Program-made: the position numbers and the translations under genes
The notes under the pieces: generated by a model
Told to the model about the DNA's origin: nothing
The model's database searches: none
The model's input: only the letters and a program-made list of their open reading frames with translations
Shown here: positions 51,441 to 63,053 of the stretch, in pieces
How positions within the stretch are numbered: position 1 is the stretch's first letter
How the letters are laid out: each line of letters opens with the position of its first letter
NCBI RefSeq assembly: GCF_002797595.1
Contig: NZ_PGFE01000003.1
Coordinates: 186,001 to 250,000 of the forward strand
Direction: 5' to 3'
Origin: Sediminihabitans luteus
GTDB taxonomy: Bacteria > Actinomycetota > Actinomycetes > Actinomycetales > Cellulomonadaceae
DNA: 64,000 nucleotides

Positions 51441-53236
51441 GCGCGACCGCGACCGAGGACCACGTCGACCTGGACCGCGCGCAGCACCTCGAGGCGCGCG
51501 GGCGCTCGCGCGCGCTGCTCGGCTCGCTGCTGCGCCCGCACAAGGCCAGGCTGACGCTCGGCGCCGCGCTCGTGATCGTCTCGACCGCGGGGCAGGTCGC
51601 CGGGCCGGCACTCGTGGCGATCGCGATCGACCGGGCCCTGCCCGCGCTCGTCGACGGCGACCGCACGCCGATCCTCACCATCGGCACCCTGTACGTGCTG
51701 CTCGCGATCGTCGCGGGCGTCACCTACGCCGCGTACGTGCGCACCGCCGCGCGGATCTCGCAGGCCGTGCTGCTCGACCTGCGCCGGCGCGTGTTCGCCC
51801 AGACGCAGCGGCTGAGCCTCGAGTTCCACGAGCGGTACACCTCGGGGCGTGTGATCTCGCGGCAGACGTCCGACCTCGAGGCGCTGCGCGAGCTGCTCGA
51901 CTCGGGCCTGACCGGCATCGTCTCGGGCGTGCTGCTCATGCTGTTCACCGGGATCTCGCTGTTCGCGCTCGACTGGCAGACGGGCCTCGTGCTGTTCGTC
52001 GCGGTCGTGCCCGCCGCGATGCTCACGCGCTGGTACCAGAAGCGGTCCGCGCGCTACTACCGGGGCACGCGGACGACGTCCGCCCGGCTGATCGTCAGCT
52101 TCGTCGAGACCATGACCGGCATGCGCGCGGTGCAGGCGTTCCGCCGCGAGAAGGCCAACGAGAAGGCGTACGGCGACCTCGCCGAGGAGTACCGGCAGGC
52201 CAACACGCGGGCGTTCCTGCTCAACGGCACGTTCGACCCGGGGCTCGTGCTCATCGGCAACGTGACGCTGACCGTCGCGCTGCTCGTGGGCGGGCTACGG
52301 GTGCTCGACGGCTCGGTCGAGGTCGGCGTGCTGCTCGCGGCGCTGCTGTACACCAAGCGGTTCTTCGGGCCCGTGCACCAGCTCGGCGTCTTCTACAACG
52401 CGTTCCAGTCCGCGTCGGCCGCGCTCGAGAAGATCTCGGGGCTGCTCGCCGAGGAGACGACCGTCGCACCGCCCGCGCACCCCGTGCCGCTGCCGTCGCC
52501 GCGCGGCGAGCTGCGGTTCGACGGTGTCGAGTTCGCGTACGTGCCGGGCCGGCCCGTGCTCCCCCGCACCGACCTGACCATCCCCGCGGGGCAGACCGTC
52601 GCGCTCGTCGGCGCGACCGGCGCGGGCAAGTCGACGCTCGCGAAGCTCGTGACCCGGTTCTACGACGTCTCGACCGGGCGGCTCACGATCGACGGCGTCG
52701 ACGTGCGCGAGGCCGACCCGACCGACCTGCGGCGCGCCGTCGTCATGGTCACCCAGGAGGCGTACCTGTTCTCCGGGACGGTGCGCGAGAACATCCTCAT
52801 CGGCCGACCCGACGCGTCGTTCGAGGACGTCGAGGCCGCGGCCCGGGCCGTGGGCGCGCACGAGTTCGTGACGGCCATGCCCGACGGGTACGACACCGAC
52901 GTCAACAAGCGCGGCGGTCGCGTCTCCGCCGGCCAGCGGCAGCTGCTGTCGTTCGCGCGCGCGTTCCTCGCCGACCCGGCGGTGCTCGTGCTCGACGAGG
53001 CGACGTCGTCGCTCGACATCCCGGGCGAGCGGCTCGTGCAGCACGGGCTGCGCACCCTGCTCGCCGACCGCACCGCGATCATCATCGCGCACCGGCTCTC
53101 GACCGTCGCCGACGCCGACCGCGTGCTCGTCATGGAGCACGGGCGCGTCGTCGAGGACGGCACGCCCGCCGAGCTCATCGCGGGCGACGGGCACTACGCG
53201 TCGCTGCACCGCGCCTGGCGCGACTCGCTGGTCTGA
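51437..53236 (+). CDS. ABC exporter half-transporter B (catalytic ATP site)
   Basis: 599 residues from ATG 51437. Same layout; Walker A GATGAGKST, Walker B VLVLDEATSSLD with the catalytic Glu and H-loop IIAHRLST. Its signature is RVSAGQRQ instead of LSGGQ. A weak signature here together with the Asp in the partner is exactly the pairing that makes one of the two ATP sites non-hydrolytic in heterodimeric exporters. Translationally coupled to the first half. Confidence 0.93.
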   Translation: MSATATEDHVDLDRAQHLEARGRSRALLGSLLRPHKARLTLGAALVIVSTAGQVAGPALVAIAIDRALPALVDGDRTPILTIGTLYVLLAIVAGVTYAAYVRTAARISQAVLLDLRRRVFAQTQRLSLEFHERYTSGRVISRQTSDLEALRELLDSGLTGIVSGVLLMLFTGISLFALDWQTGLVLFVAVVPAAMLTRWYQKRSARYYRGTRTTSARLIVSFVETMTGMRAVQAFRREKANEKAYGDLAEEYRQANTRAFLLNGTFDPGLVLIGNVTLTVALLVGGLRVLDGSVEVGVLLAALLYTKRFFGPVHQLGVFYNAFQSASAALEKISGLLAEETTVAPPAHPVPLPSPRGELRFDGVEFAYVPGRPVLPRTDLTIPAGQTVALVGATGAGKSTLAKLVTRFYDVSTGRLTIDGVDVREADPTDLRRAVVMVTQEAYLFSGTVRENILIGRPDASFEDVEAAARAVGAHEFVTAMPDGYDTDVNKRGGRVSAGQRQLLSFARAFLADPAVLVLDEATSSLDIPGERLVQHGLRTLLADRTAIIIAHRLSTVADADRVLVMEHGRVVEDGTPAELIAGDGHYASLHRAWRDSLV

Positions 53237-53257
53237 CCTCTACCGGCTCTGCCCCCC

Positions 53258-53326
53258 CACGGCCGAACGCAACCTTGTGCACCGTCCTGGACGGTCCTGA
53301 GGTGCCGAACGTTGCGTTCGGCCGTG
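53258..53326. repeat. Long intergenic palindrome (type C)
   Basis: Arms CACGGCCGAACGCAAC (53258-53273) and complement (53311-53326), perfect over 16 bp, with a smaller palindrome in the loop. After the ABC operon. Confidence 0.8.
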
Positions 53327-53342
53327 AACGTGGGCGGGGCCG

Positions 53343-53348
53343 TAGGCT
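53343..53348 (+). promoter_or_regulatory. -10 TAGGCT of a leaderless promoter
   Basis: TAGGCT ends 6 nt before ATG 53355. Confidence 0.5.
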
Positions 53349-53354
53349 CGGGGC

Positions 53355-53849
53355 ATGCCGATCCCGCCGTACGTCGTCGCGATGCGGCAGCACGTGGGCA
53401 CGGCCCTGCTGTGGCTCCCCGGCGTCACGGCCGTCGTGCTGTCGGACGACGGTCGCGTCCTTCTCGGCCGACGCGTCGACACCGGCGAGTGGGCCCTCGT
53501 CGCGGGACACCTCGACCCCGGCGAGGAACCTGCCGTCGGGGCGGCCCGCGAGGTGCTCGAGGAGACCGGCGTCGAGGTGAGCGTCGACCAGCTCGTCGCG
53601 GTCCTGACCACGCCGCCCGTGACGTACCCGAACGGCGACGTGTGCCAGTTCGTCGACCTCACGTTCCTGTGCCGGCCCGTCTCGGAGGCCTCGGCGGCCG
53701 GTGCGCACGTCGCCGACGAGTCGCTCGACGTCGCGTGGTTCGCGCTCGACGCGCTGCCCGCGGGGCTCTCGGACGGCAGCCGGGTGCGGCTGCGGCACGC
53801 CGTCGAGGCGGTCACCGAGCCCGAGCGCGGGCCGTACTTCGTGCGCTGA
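53355..53849 (+). CDS. NUDIX hydrolase
   Basis: 164 residues from ATG 53355. The NUDIX box G-x5-E-x7-REVLEETGV is complete within GHLDPGEEPAVGAAREVLEE. The VTYPNGDVCQFVDLTFLC segment suggests a nucleoside-diphosphate-linked or modified-nucleotide substrate, which I cannot specify. Starts with a hydrophobic MPIPPYVVAMRQHVG common to a group of actinobacterial NUDIX enzymes. Confidence 0.9.
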   Translation: MPIPPYVVAMRQHVGTALLWLPGVTAVVLSDDGRVLLGRRVDTGEWALVAGHLDPGEEPAVGAAREVLEETGVEVSVDQLVAVLTTPPVTYPNGDVCQFVDLTFLCRPVSEASAAGAHVADESLDVAWFALDALPAGLSDGSRVRLRHAVEAVTEPERGPYFVR

Positions 53850-53888
53850 GCCGGGCGCGCGACGTCCGCCCGCAGCATGCCCGCCCCG

Positions 53889-53973
53889 CGCCGAGCACGG
53901 GGTTGGGCACCGCCGAACACGGGGTCGGGCACACGATCAGCAGCGCCGAGTGTGCCCAACCCCGTGCTCGGCG
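53889..53973. repeat. Long intergenic palindrome (type D)
   Basis: A 22-bp perfect pair (left arm starts CGCCGAGCACGGGGTTGGG, 53889-53910; right arm 53952-53973). The loop contains a diverged half copy. Between the convergent NUDIX and amidotransferase genes. Confidence 0.85.
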
Positions 53974-54000
53974 TCACGGGACGGCACGCGCCCGCGCCCG

Positions 54001-54735
54001 TCAGGCCCGGGCGTAGCGGCGCACGAACGCCGCCAGGATGCGCGACGGGACCGTGACGTCCTGCGTGCCGGCGTGCGCGATCACGGCGTCGGCCTCGTCG
54101 GGCGGGAAGTACCCGTGCTCGCGGTAGACCTCGATGCGCTGCGTGATCCCCTGCAGGTCGAGCTCGGGGTGGAACTGCGTCGCGTACAGGTTCTCGCGCA
54201 CCCGGAACATCTGCACCGGGCACGTCGCGGACGTCGCGAGCAGCACCGCGTGCGCGGGCAGCGTGCGGCACGCCTCCTTGTGACCCACGTACGCCTGGAA
54301 CGTCGGCGGGAGGCCCGCGAGCAGCGGGTCGTCGCGGCCGGCGTCGGTGACCTCGATGGTCACCGGCCCGACGTCCTCGCCGTAGGTCTCGTCGATCACG
54401 GCGCCCTCGTGCAGGCCGAGCGTCCCGACGCCGTAGCAGGCGCCGAGGAACGGCAGGTCACGGTCGACGATCTCGTCGAGCAGCGGTGCGAGGTCCTTCT
54501 CGACGCGCCGCTGCACCTCCGACTTGTCGTCCTCGGGGTCGGACGACGTGAACGGGCTCCCGCCGAGCAGCACCCCTGAGTAGTCGTCGAGGTCGAGCGC
54601 CGGGAGCGGCCCCGCCTCCATGCGCACGCGGTGCAGGTCCCGGGGCGCGAGCCCGCCGAAGCGTGCGAACGCCGCCGACTCGGCGTCGGCGGCGTCGTCC
54701 TCCGGGCGGGACGCGAGCAGCAGGAACGGCTTCAT
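54001..54735 (-). CDS. Class I glutamine amidotransferase-like protein
   Basis: 244 residues from ATG 54735, with TAGGCT 7 nt upstream (leaderless). Catalytic Cys100 in FLGACYGVGTLG, His in YATQFHPEL; the GGSPF oxyanion segment is present. GuaA-like stand-alone glutaminases of this kind (GMP synthase-like) often act in glutamate or amine metabolism; the partner is not known. It contains no synthetase domain. Confidence 0.85.
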   Translation of the reverse strand: MKPFLLLASRPEDDAADAESAAFARFGGLAPRDLHRVRMEAGPLPALDLDDYSGVLLGGSPFTSSDPEDDKSEVQRRVEKDLAPLLDEIVDRDLPFLGACYGVGTLGLHEGAVIDETYGEDVGPVTIEVTDAGRDDPLLAGLPPTFQAYVGHKEACRTLPAHAVLLATSATCPVQMFRVRENLYATQFHPELDLQGITQRIEVYREHGYFPPDEADAVIAHAGTQDVTVPSRILAAFVRRYARA

Positions 54736-54820
54736 GGCTGCGAGCCTAGGCACGCGGCGTCGGCCACGCCCGTGGGCGGCCCCCACGGGCACGCTGCGGG
54801 CACCGCCAGCGGGGCACCGA

Positions 54821-54893
54821 CCGCGAGATAGACGCGAGCGCGCCAGATAGAACGTGGGACGTTCGATCTCGCGCGCTCGGTTCTACCTCGCGG
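54821..54893. repeat. Long intergenic palindrome (type E)
   Basis: An imperfect 73-bp palindrome: CCGCGAG (54821-54827) to CTCGCGG (54887-54893), with inner arms GAGCGCGC/GCGCGCTC and AACGT/ACGTT. Eighteen nt beyond the asd stop. Confidence 0.75.
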
Positions 54894-54910
54894 CAGAAGC
54901 AGGTCGGGCC

Positions 54911-57324
<2,414 letters not shown>

Positions 57325-57482
57325 TGTGATGCTCCGTCTGTCGCCGGCCTCCGTCTGTCTCAACGGCCCGCCGGGTGCGTGAAGGTCGTTCCATGATAGG
57401 CACGGGCGGACGCCGCAGCCGGGCGTGGTCCGGATCCTGACCACCCGCGTCCGGCCCTCGCCCTCGGAGCCCGCGCCCTCGA

Positions 57483-58262
57483 TCAGAGCCCCGCGACGAC
57501 CTCCCCGCCGAGCCGCACGATCAGCGCGCCCACGACCACGACGAACACGACCCGCACGAACCCGCTGCCGCGAGCGACCGCCATGCGTGCGCCGACGTAC
57601 CCGCCGCACAGGTTCGCGGTGCCGACCACGAGCCCAAGGCCCCACAGCACCGCGCCGTACGGGACGAAGAACACGAGCGCGCCGAGGTTGGTCGCGAAGT
57701 TGACGATCTTCGCGAGCGCCGAGGCCGGCAGGAACGCGTAGCCGAGCACGCTCACGAGCGAGATCACGAGGAACGTCCCGGTGCCCGGGCCGAGCAGACC
57801 GTCGTACGCACCGATCACGAGCCCGATGCCCGCGGCGATCCACCGGTGTCCGTTGCCCTGCCAGCGCAGGTCGCTCGTCGCCCCGAGCGTCGGCTTCGCG
57901 ATCGTGTAGGCCGCGACGGCGACGAGCACCACGAGGATGATCGGCGTGAAGAGCTCCTCGGGGATGGACGACGCGAGCGCCGCCCCGCCGATCGCCCCGA
58001 CGAACGCGGTCGCGGCCATCGGCCCGGCGGTCGTCAGGTCGGGGCCGACCCGGCGGTAGTACGTGACCGCGGAGACCGACGTCCCCATGATCCCGGCGAG
58101 CTTGTTGGTCGCGAGCGCCTGCACGGGGCTGATGCCCGGCACGAGCAGGAGCGCGGGGAGCTGGACGAGCCCTCCCCCGCCCACGACGGCGTCGATCCAC
58201 CCGGCGGTGAACCCTGCGAGCACGAGCAGCAGGATCGTCGAGACGTCGAGGTCGAGCGGCAC
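57483..58262 (-). CDS. TauE/SafE (TSUP) family membrane permease
   Basis: 259 residues from GTG 58262. Seven or eight helices with the TSUP repeat signature [25 protein letters not shown] and its second copy [18 protein letters not shown]. These export sulfite, sulfoacetate or similar anions; the substrate is unknown. Begins immediately after the DUF5063 stop. Confidence 0.87.
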   Translation of the reverse strand: MPLDLDVSTILLLVLAGFTAGWIDAVVGGGGLVQLPALLLVPGISPVQALATNKLAGIMGTSVSAVTYYRRVGPDLTTAGPMAATAFVGAIGGAALASSIPEELFTPIILVVLVAVAAYTIAKPTLGATSDLRWQGNGHRWIAAGIGLVIGAYDGLLGPGTGTFLVISLVSVLGYAFLPASALAKIVNFATNLGALVFFVPYGAVLWGLGLVVGTANLCGGYVGARMAVARGSGFVRVVFVVVVGALIVRLGGEVVAGL

Positions 58263-58841
58263 CTACGCCTGCAGCGCGTCGTACTCGGCCTCGGCCGCGA
58301 CGTCGTCGTCGACGTCGAGCCGGAAGTGCCCGAGCACCATCTGCAGCACGCGCAGCGCGCTCGCGCCGCGCTCGCCCCACAGCGACAGGTACGAGAACTG
58401 CCACCACCACAGCGCCTCGACGGTGCAGCCCGCGTCGTAGTGCTGCAGCCCCTTGGCGATGGCCTCGGCGACCGCGGCGACGTCGCCCGAGACCGACGCC
58501 TTGCCGACCTCGGCGCCGAGCACCGGGTCGACGATCTCGACGTACTCGTCGAGCGGCCCGAGCTGGAGCTCGAGCGCCTCGCGCAGCGGCTCGAGGTCGG
58601 TCTCGTCGCCCGCGTCCGGCTCGAACCGGTCGGGCGGGACGACGTCGACCATCGCGCCCAGGCGGGCGCCCGCGGCGAGGACGTCGGAGATCGCGAGGAT
58701 GAGCAGCGAGATCGCGGCGTCGGGCGCGGCGCCCGAGGCGACGTCGGTGACGGTCGACAGGAACGTGCGGGCGTGGCCCGACGCGGCCTCGGCGACGGCG
58801 CGCAGGTCGGTCTGCGCCTGGTTCGTCGCGGTGTCAGCCAC
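58263..58841 (-). CDS. DUF5063 protein
   Basis: 192 residues from GTG 58841, overlapping recR by 8 nt. All-helical, acidic, with [31 protein letters not shown] as its conserved core (given here only as reference to residues about 135-165). Found downstream of recR in many actinobacteria; function unknown. Confidence 0.8.
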   Translation of the reverse strand: MADTATNQAQTDLRAVAEAASGHARTFLSTVTDVASGAAPDAAISLLILAISDVLAAGARLGAMVDVVPPDRFEPDAGDETDLEPLREALELQLGPLDEYVEIVDPVLGAEVGKASVSGDVAAVAEAIAKGLQHYDAGCTVEALWWWQFSYLSLWGERGASALRVLQMVLGHFRLDVDDDVAAEAEYDALQA

Positions 58842-59433
58842 CGACCACCCTCCTGCCCTCGAACGCCCGACCGAGCGTGACCTCGTCGGCGTACTCCAAG
58901 TCTCCGCCCACGGGCAGGCCCGACGCGAGTCGAGTCACGCGCACGCCCATCGGGACGAGCAGGCGCGAGAGGTACGTCGCGGTCGCCTCGCCCTCGACGT
59001 TCGGGTCGGTCGCGATGATGATCTCCTCGACCGTCGCGTCCGCGAGCCGCGTCATGAGCTGGCTGATGCGCAGATCGTCCGGACCGACGTTCTCGATCGG
59101 GTTGATCGCGCCGCCGAGCACGTGGTACTTGCCGCGGAACTCGCGCGTGCGCTCGATCGCGACGACGTCCTTGGCCTCCTCGACCACGCAGATGACGGCC
59201 GTCGAGCGGCGCGGGTCGGCGCAGATGCGGCACAGCTCGGCCTCGGCGACGTTGCCGCACACGTCGCAGAACCGCACGCGCAGCTTCACCTCGGTCAGCG
59301 CGTCGGCGAGCCGCCGCACGTCGGACGAGTCCGCCGCGAGGAGGTGGAACGCGATGCGTTGCGCGCTCTTGGGCCCGACGCCGGGAAGGCGGCCGAGCTC
59401 GTCGATCAGGTCCTGGACTGCGCCTTCGTACAC
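58834..59433 (-). CDS. recR: Recombination protein RecR
   Basis: 199 residues from GTG 59433. Helix-hairpin-helix [20 protein letters not shown], zinc finger [16 protein letters not shown] and Toprim domain [30 protein letters not shown]. Works with RecF/RecO in gap repair. TACCCT 6 nt before the GTG indicates a leaderless transcript. Confidence 0.96.
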   Translation of the reverse strand: MYEGAVQDLIDELGRLPGVGPKSAQRIAFHLLAADSSDVRRLADALTEVKLRVRFCDVCGNVAEAELCRICADPRRSTAVICVVEEAKDVVAIERTREFRGKYHVLGGAINPIENVGPDDLRISQLMTRLADATVEEIIIATDPNVEGEATATYLSRLLVPMGVRVTRLASGLPVGGDLEYADEVTLGRAFEGRRVVGG

Positions 59434-59485
59434 CCCGCAAGGGTACGGGTCGGCGCCGACATCGCGGGCAGCCGGGCGGCGCGCC

Positions 59486-62338
59486 TCACGCGTCGTCGAC
59501 GATCTCCTCGATCACCTGTCCGCCGAGCAGCTTCTTGACGAGCGGCACGCCCACGAGCCCCGACGCCGCGAGGTCGGGGTCGTCGTCCGAGAAGTCCTCG
59601 TAGTCGGGCGCGCTCACCGGTGCCGGACGCCGCGTGGTGCCGTGCGCCGCGGCCCCGGCGTTCTGCCGGGCCTGGGCGATCGCGATCGCGGCGGCGGACT
59701 GCTTGACCGGCGGGCGGGCCGGTGCGGAGGAGGCCTCCGTGCCGGGCCCGTCCGTGCTGCCGGTGGCTCCGGCCGTCATGCCCGCGCCCGGTGCGCCACC
59801 GACGGCGGAACCGGCCGATGCACCGGAAGCAGCGCCTGCGGGCAGTGCACCCGCAGAGATCGCCCCCGCAGCCGTGGCATCGGCAGACATTGCCCCCGCA
59901 GGCAGGGCACCTACAGACGGCCCCGCAGACGTGGCACCTGCGGACGCTGCCCCGTCGGGTGCCGAACCCGCCGGGATCCCTGAGGACGCAGCACCCGCAG
60001 ACGTGGAACCTGTGGACGCCGAACCTGTGGGCCTGGTGGCGGACGTTCCGGCGAGCCAGGCGGCGTCGGCCTCGTCGGCCGCGCTGCGGGCCGCTCGCTC
60101 GGGCTCCGGCTCGGGGTCACCCGCCTCGGGCGACGTCGCGCTGTTCTCGTGCGGAGCCCGCGCCTCGGGCTGCGGCGCGCTGACCTCGACGCGCACCGCC
60201 GCACCGATCGCGCGGCTCGCGGCGGACTGGAGCACGTCACGGCCGTGCAGCGAGTCGAGGCGGTCGAGCGCCGAGGCGTCGCGCAGCGCAAGCAGCACCG
60301 CGCCGTCGGCGAAGTCCCACGCGGCGTTGCCGCGCAGCACGAGCTCGATGCGGCTCTCGGTCGAGCGGACGTCGGCCATGAAGTCGGCCCACCGCTCGCG
60401 CAGCCGCTGCTTGACCTCGTCGGCGGGGATCGCGCGCGCGGGAGCCCCCTGGGCGGGCTCGCCCGCGGTCCGGCCGTCGGCCGGGGCCACGTCGTCGGGG
60501 ACAGCGTCGTCGGGGGCCACGTCGTCGGGGACAGCGTCGTCGGGGGCCACGTCGTCGGGGGCCACGTCGACCAGCGGCTCGTCGACAGGCGGCTCGTCGT
60601 CCGGACCGTCACCGACGGGCGGCTCGCTGACCGGCGGCTCGTCCGAGTCCGACACCTCGCTGACGGGAGTCACGTCGTCGCCGGTCACGCCCGCGGAAGG
60701 ATCGACGGACGTCGCGTCGTCCGGGAGCTCGTCAGCCGGGACCTGGTCGGTCGTGGCCTGATCGGTCGTGGCCTGATCGGTCGCGATCTCGTCAGCGCGG
60801 GACTCGTCAGCGCGGGCCCCGTCGACCGACGACTCACCGCGGGCGACGTCCCAAGCACGTTCCGGGTGACCGGTCCCCGCGTCGTCCGACACGCGCGCGA
60901 CGGGCTGCGGGCCGCGCGCCGGCTCCGGTGTCTCCCCCGTCCCGGCAGCGGTCGCCGGGCCGGTGGACCGGGCGCGCGTGGCCTCGAGCGCGGCACGCGC
61001 AGCGGCGGCACCGCGCGCCGCGGCCTGCGGGTCGCGGCGGCCGGACTGCACGGGCTCGACCCGGGGGCCTCCCGCCGGTGCGCCGGGCACGGACGGCACC
61101 CCGACGGGTCCGGCGCCCGCGACGGTCGCGGTGCCCACGGGCACGGCAGATCCCGCAGGCGCGGCGGTCACCGGCGTACCTGACGCGAACCCGCGCTCGA
61201 GCTGGTCGACGCGCGCGGCGAGGCCGCCCGCGCCGTCCGCGGCCGGGACCAGGAGGCGCGCACACAGCAGCTCGAGGTGCAGGCGGGGCGAGGTCGCCCC
61301 CGCCATCTCGGTCAGGGCCGCGTTGGCGAGGTCGGCGGCGCGCGAGAGCTCGGCGAGGCCGAGCGCCGCGGCCTGGGTGCGCATGCGGTCGAGCTGGTCG
61401 GTGGGCACGTCGCGCAGCACCGCGTCGGCGGCGTCGCCCGAGACCGCGAGCACCACGAGGTCGCGCAGCCTCTCGAGGAGGTCCTCGACGAACCGGCGCG
61501 GCTCGTGACCGGTCGCGATCACGTGGTCGACGACCCGGAAGATCGCCGCGCCGTCGCGCGTCGCGAGCGCGTCGACCACGTCGTCGAGCAGCGTCGCGTG
61601 CGTGAACCCGAGCAGCGCGACCGCGCGCTCGTAGTCGACCTCGCCGTTCTCGGCGCCTGCGATGAGCTGGTCCATGACCGAGAGCGAGTCGCGCACCGAG
61701 CCGCCCCCCGCACGGGTCACGAGCGGGACCACGCCTGCGCCGATCGCGATGCCCTCGGCACCGCAGAGCTGCTCGAGGTAGGGCCCGAGCACGTCGGGCG
61801 GCACGAGCCGGAACGGGTAGTGGTGGGTACGCGACCGGATGGTCCCGATGACCTTGTCGGGCTCGGTCGTCGCGAAGATGAACTTGATGTGCGGCGGGGG
61901 CTCCTCGACGATCTTGAGCAGCGCGTTGAACCCCTGCGGCGTGACCATGTGGGCCTCGTCGAGGATGAAGATCTTGTACCGGTCGCGCGACGGCGCGAAC
62001 GCCGCACGCTCGCGCAGGTCGCGCGCGTCGTCGACCCCGTTGTGCGAGGCCGCGTCGATCTCGACGACGTCGAGGCTGCCCGAGCCGCCGCGCGCGAGGT
62101 CGACGCACGAGTCGCACGTGCCGCACGGCGTGGGCGTGGGCCCCTCGGCGCAGTTGAGGCAGCGAGCGAGGATCCGCGCGGACGTCGTCTTGCCGCACCC
62201 GCGCGGGCCCGAGAACAGGTACGCGTGGTTGACGCGGCCCGAACGCAGCGCCTGCATGAGCGGGCCGGTCACGTGATCCTGCCCGATCATCTCGGCGAAG
62301 TCGTCGGGCCGGTAGCGGCGGTACAAAGCGGTGCTCAC
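59486..62338 (-). CDS. dnaX: DNA polymerase III subunits gamma/tau
   Basis: 950 residues from GTG 62338 (TAGAGT 7 nt upstream). Clamp-loader AAA+ core: Walker [10 protein letters not shown], zinc finger [23 protein letters not shown] and the sensor segment [15 protein letters not shown]. After about residue 390 the protein is a low-complexity Ala/Pro/Asp region with tandem repeats for most of the remaining 560 residues, broken by a conserved tau-like patch ([18 protein letters not shown]). Much longer than typical actinobacterial DnaX cores. No slippery A-run was seen. Confidence 0.93.
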   Translation of the reverse strand: MSTALYRRYRPDDFAEMIGQDHVTGPLMQALRSGRVNHAYLFSGPRGCGKTTSARILARCLNCAEGPTPTPCGTCDSCVDLARGGSGSLDVVEIDAASHNGVDDARDLRERAAFAPSRDRYKIFILDEAHMVTPQGFNALLKIVEEPPPHIKFIFATTEPDKVIGTIRSRTHHYPFRLVPPDVLGPYLEQLCGAEGIAIGAGVVPLVTRAGGGSVRDSLSVMDQLIAGAENGEVDYERAVALLGFTHATLLDDVVDALATRDGAAIFRVVDHVIATGHEPRRFVEDLLERLRDLVVLAVSGDAADAVLRDVPTDQLDRMRTQAAALGLAELSRAADLANAALTEMAGATSPRLHLELLCARLLVPAADGAGGLAARVDQLERGFASGTPVTAAPAGSAVPVGTATVAGAGPVGVPSVPGAPAGGPRVEPVQSGRRDPQAAARGAAAARAALEATRARSTGPATAAGTGETPEPARGPQPVARVSDDAGTGHPERAWDVARGESSVDGARADESRADEIATDQATTDQATTDQVPADELPDDATSVDPSAGVTGDDVTPVSEVSDSDEPPVSEPPVGDGPDDEPPVDEPLVDVAPDDVAPDDAVPDDVAPDDAVPDDVAPADGRTAGEPAQGAPARAIPADEVKQRLRERWADFMADVRSTESRIELVLRGNAAWDFADGAVLLALRDASALDRLDSLHGRDVLQSAASRAIGAAVRVEVSAPQPEARAPHENSATSPEAGDPEPEPERAARSAADEADAAWLAGTSATRPTGSASTGSTSAGAASSGIPAGSAPDGAASAGATSAGPSVGALPAGAMSADATAAGAISAGALPAGAASGASAGSAVGGAPGAGMTAGATGSTDGPGTEASSAPARPPVKQSAAAIAIAQARQNAGAAAHGTTRRPAPVSAPDYEDFSDDDPDLAASGLVGVPLVKKLLGGQVIEEIVDDA
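60483..60560 (-). repeat. 30-bp coding tandem repeat in dnaX
   Basis: Two full 30-bp units (60483-60512, 60513-60542) and part of a third, encoding [10 protein letters not shown] repeats. Confidence 0.9.
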
Positions 62339-62365
62339 CCCGGCCACTCTAGACGGGTCCGCCCA

Positions 62366-62393
62366 CACGGGGGCGTGCGAGCACGCCCCCGTG
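62366..62393 (-). terminator. Terminator of metNI
   Basis: Arms CACGGGGGCGTGC (62366-62378) and complement (62381-62393), 3 nt after the metI stop. Confidence 0.85.
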
Positions 62394-62396
62394 CGA

Positions 62397-63053
62397 TCAG
62401 CGGTGCAGGGCCTTGCGCGCGAGCAGGTTGCCGAGCAGCTGGGCGAGCTGCGCGAGCACCACGATGACCAGCACCACGACGTACGTGACGACCCAGTTGT
62501 ACTGCTGGTAGCCGTACACGATCGCGAGGTCGCCGAGTCCGCCGCCGCCGACGTAGCCCGCGACCGCGGACATGTCGAGCACGCCGATGAACAGGAACGT
62601 GAACCCGAGGATCAGCGGTGCGAGCGCCTCGGGCACGAGCACCGTGACGATGATCCGCCACGGCGAGGCGCCCATCGCCCGGGCCGCCTCGATCATGCCC
62701 GGGTCGAGCGAGACGAGGTTCTGCTCGACGATGCGCGCGAACACGAACGACGTCATGACGCACATCGCGAACGTGACGGCGGGCGTGCCGATCGTCGTCC
62801 CGACGACGATGCGCGTGAGCGGGCCGAGCGCGGCGAGGAAGATGATGAACGGGATGGGCCGCACGAGGTTGATCAGCACGTTGATGACCACGAACAGCGC
62901 GCGGCTCTGGAGCAGGTTGCCGGGCCGGGCCACGTAGAGGCCGATCCCGAGCAGCAGCCCGAAGAACCCGCCCACGACCATGGCCGTGAGCACCATCTGG
63001 AGCGTCTCGCCGAGCGCCGTCCACAGGAGCGGCTCGAGCTGGTCCCAGGTCAT
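62397..63053 (-). CDS. metI: Methionine ABC transporter permease
   Basis: 218 residues from ATG 63053. Five helices with the MetI-type EAA loop (MIEAARAMGASPWRIIVTVLVPEA) at about 130-155, and the PIPFIIFLAALGPLTR region of MetI. Takes up methionine with MetN and a MetQ lipoprotein that lies outside the window. Overlaps metN by 4 nt (ATGA). Confidence 0.93.
   Translation of the reverse strand: MTWDQLEPLLWTALGETLQMVLTAMVVGGFFGLLLGIGLYVARPGNLLQSRALFVVINVLINLVRPIPFIIFLAALGPLTRIVVGTTIGTPAVTFAMCVMTSFVFARIVEQNLVSLDPGMIEAARAMGASPWRIIVTVLVPEALAPLILGFTFLFIGVLDMSAVAGYVGGGGLGDLAIVYGYQQYNWVVTYVVVLVIVVLAQLAQLLGNLLARKALHR

Noticed and set aside
59486-62338. Programmed frameshift in dnaX giving gamma
   Set aside because: No A-rich slippery sequence with a following hairpin was seen. 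The GC-rich repeats do not suit such slippage.
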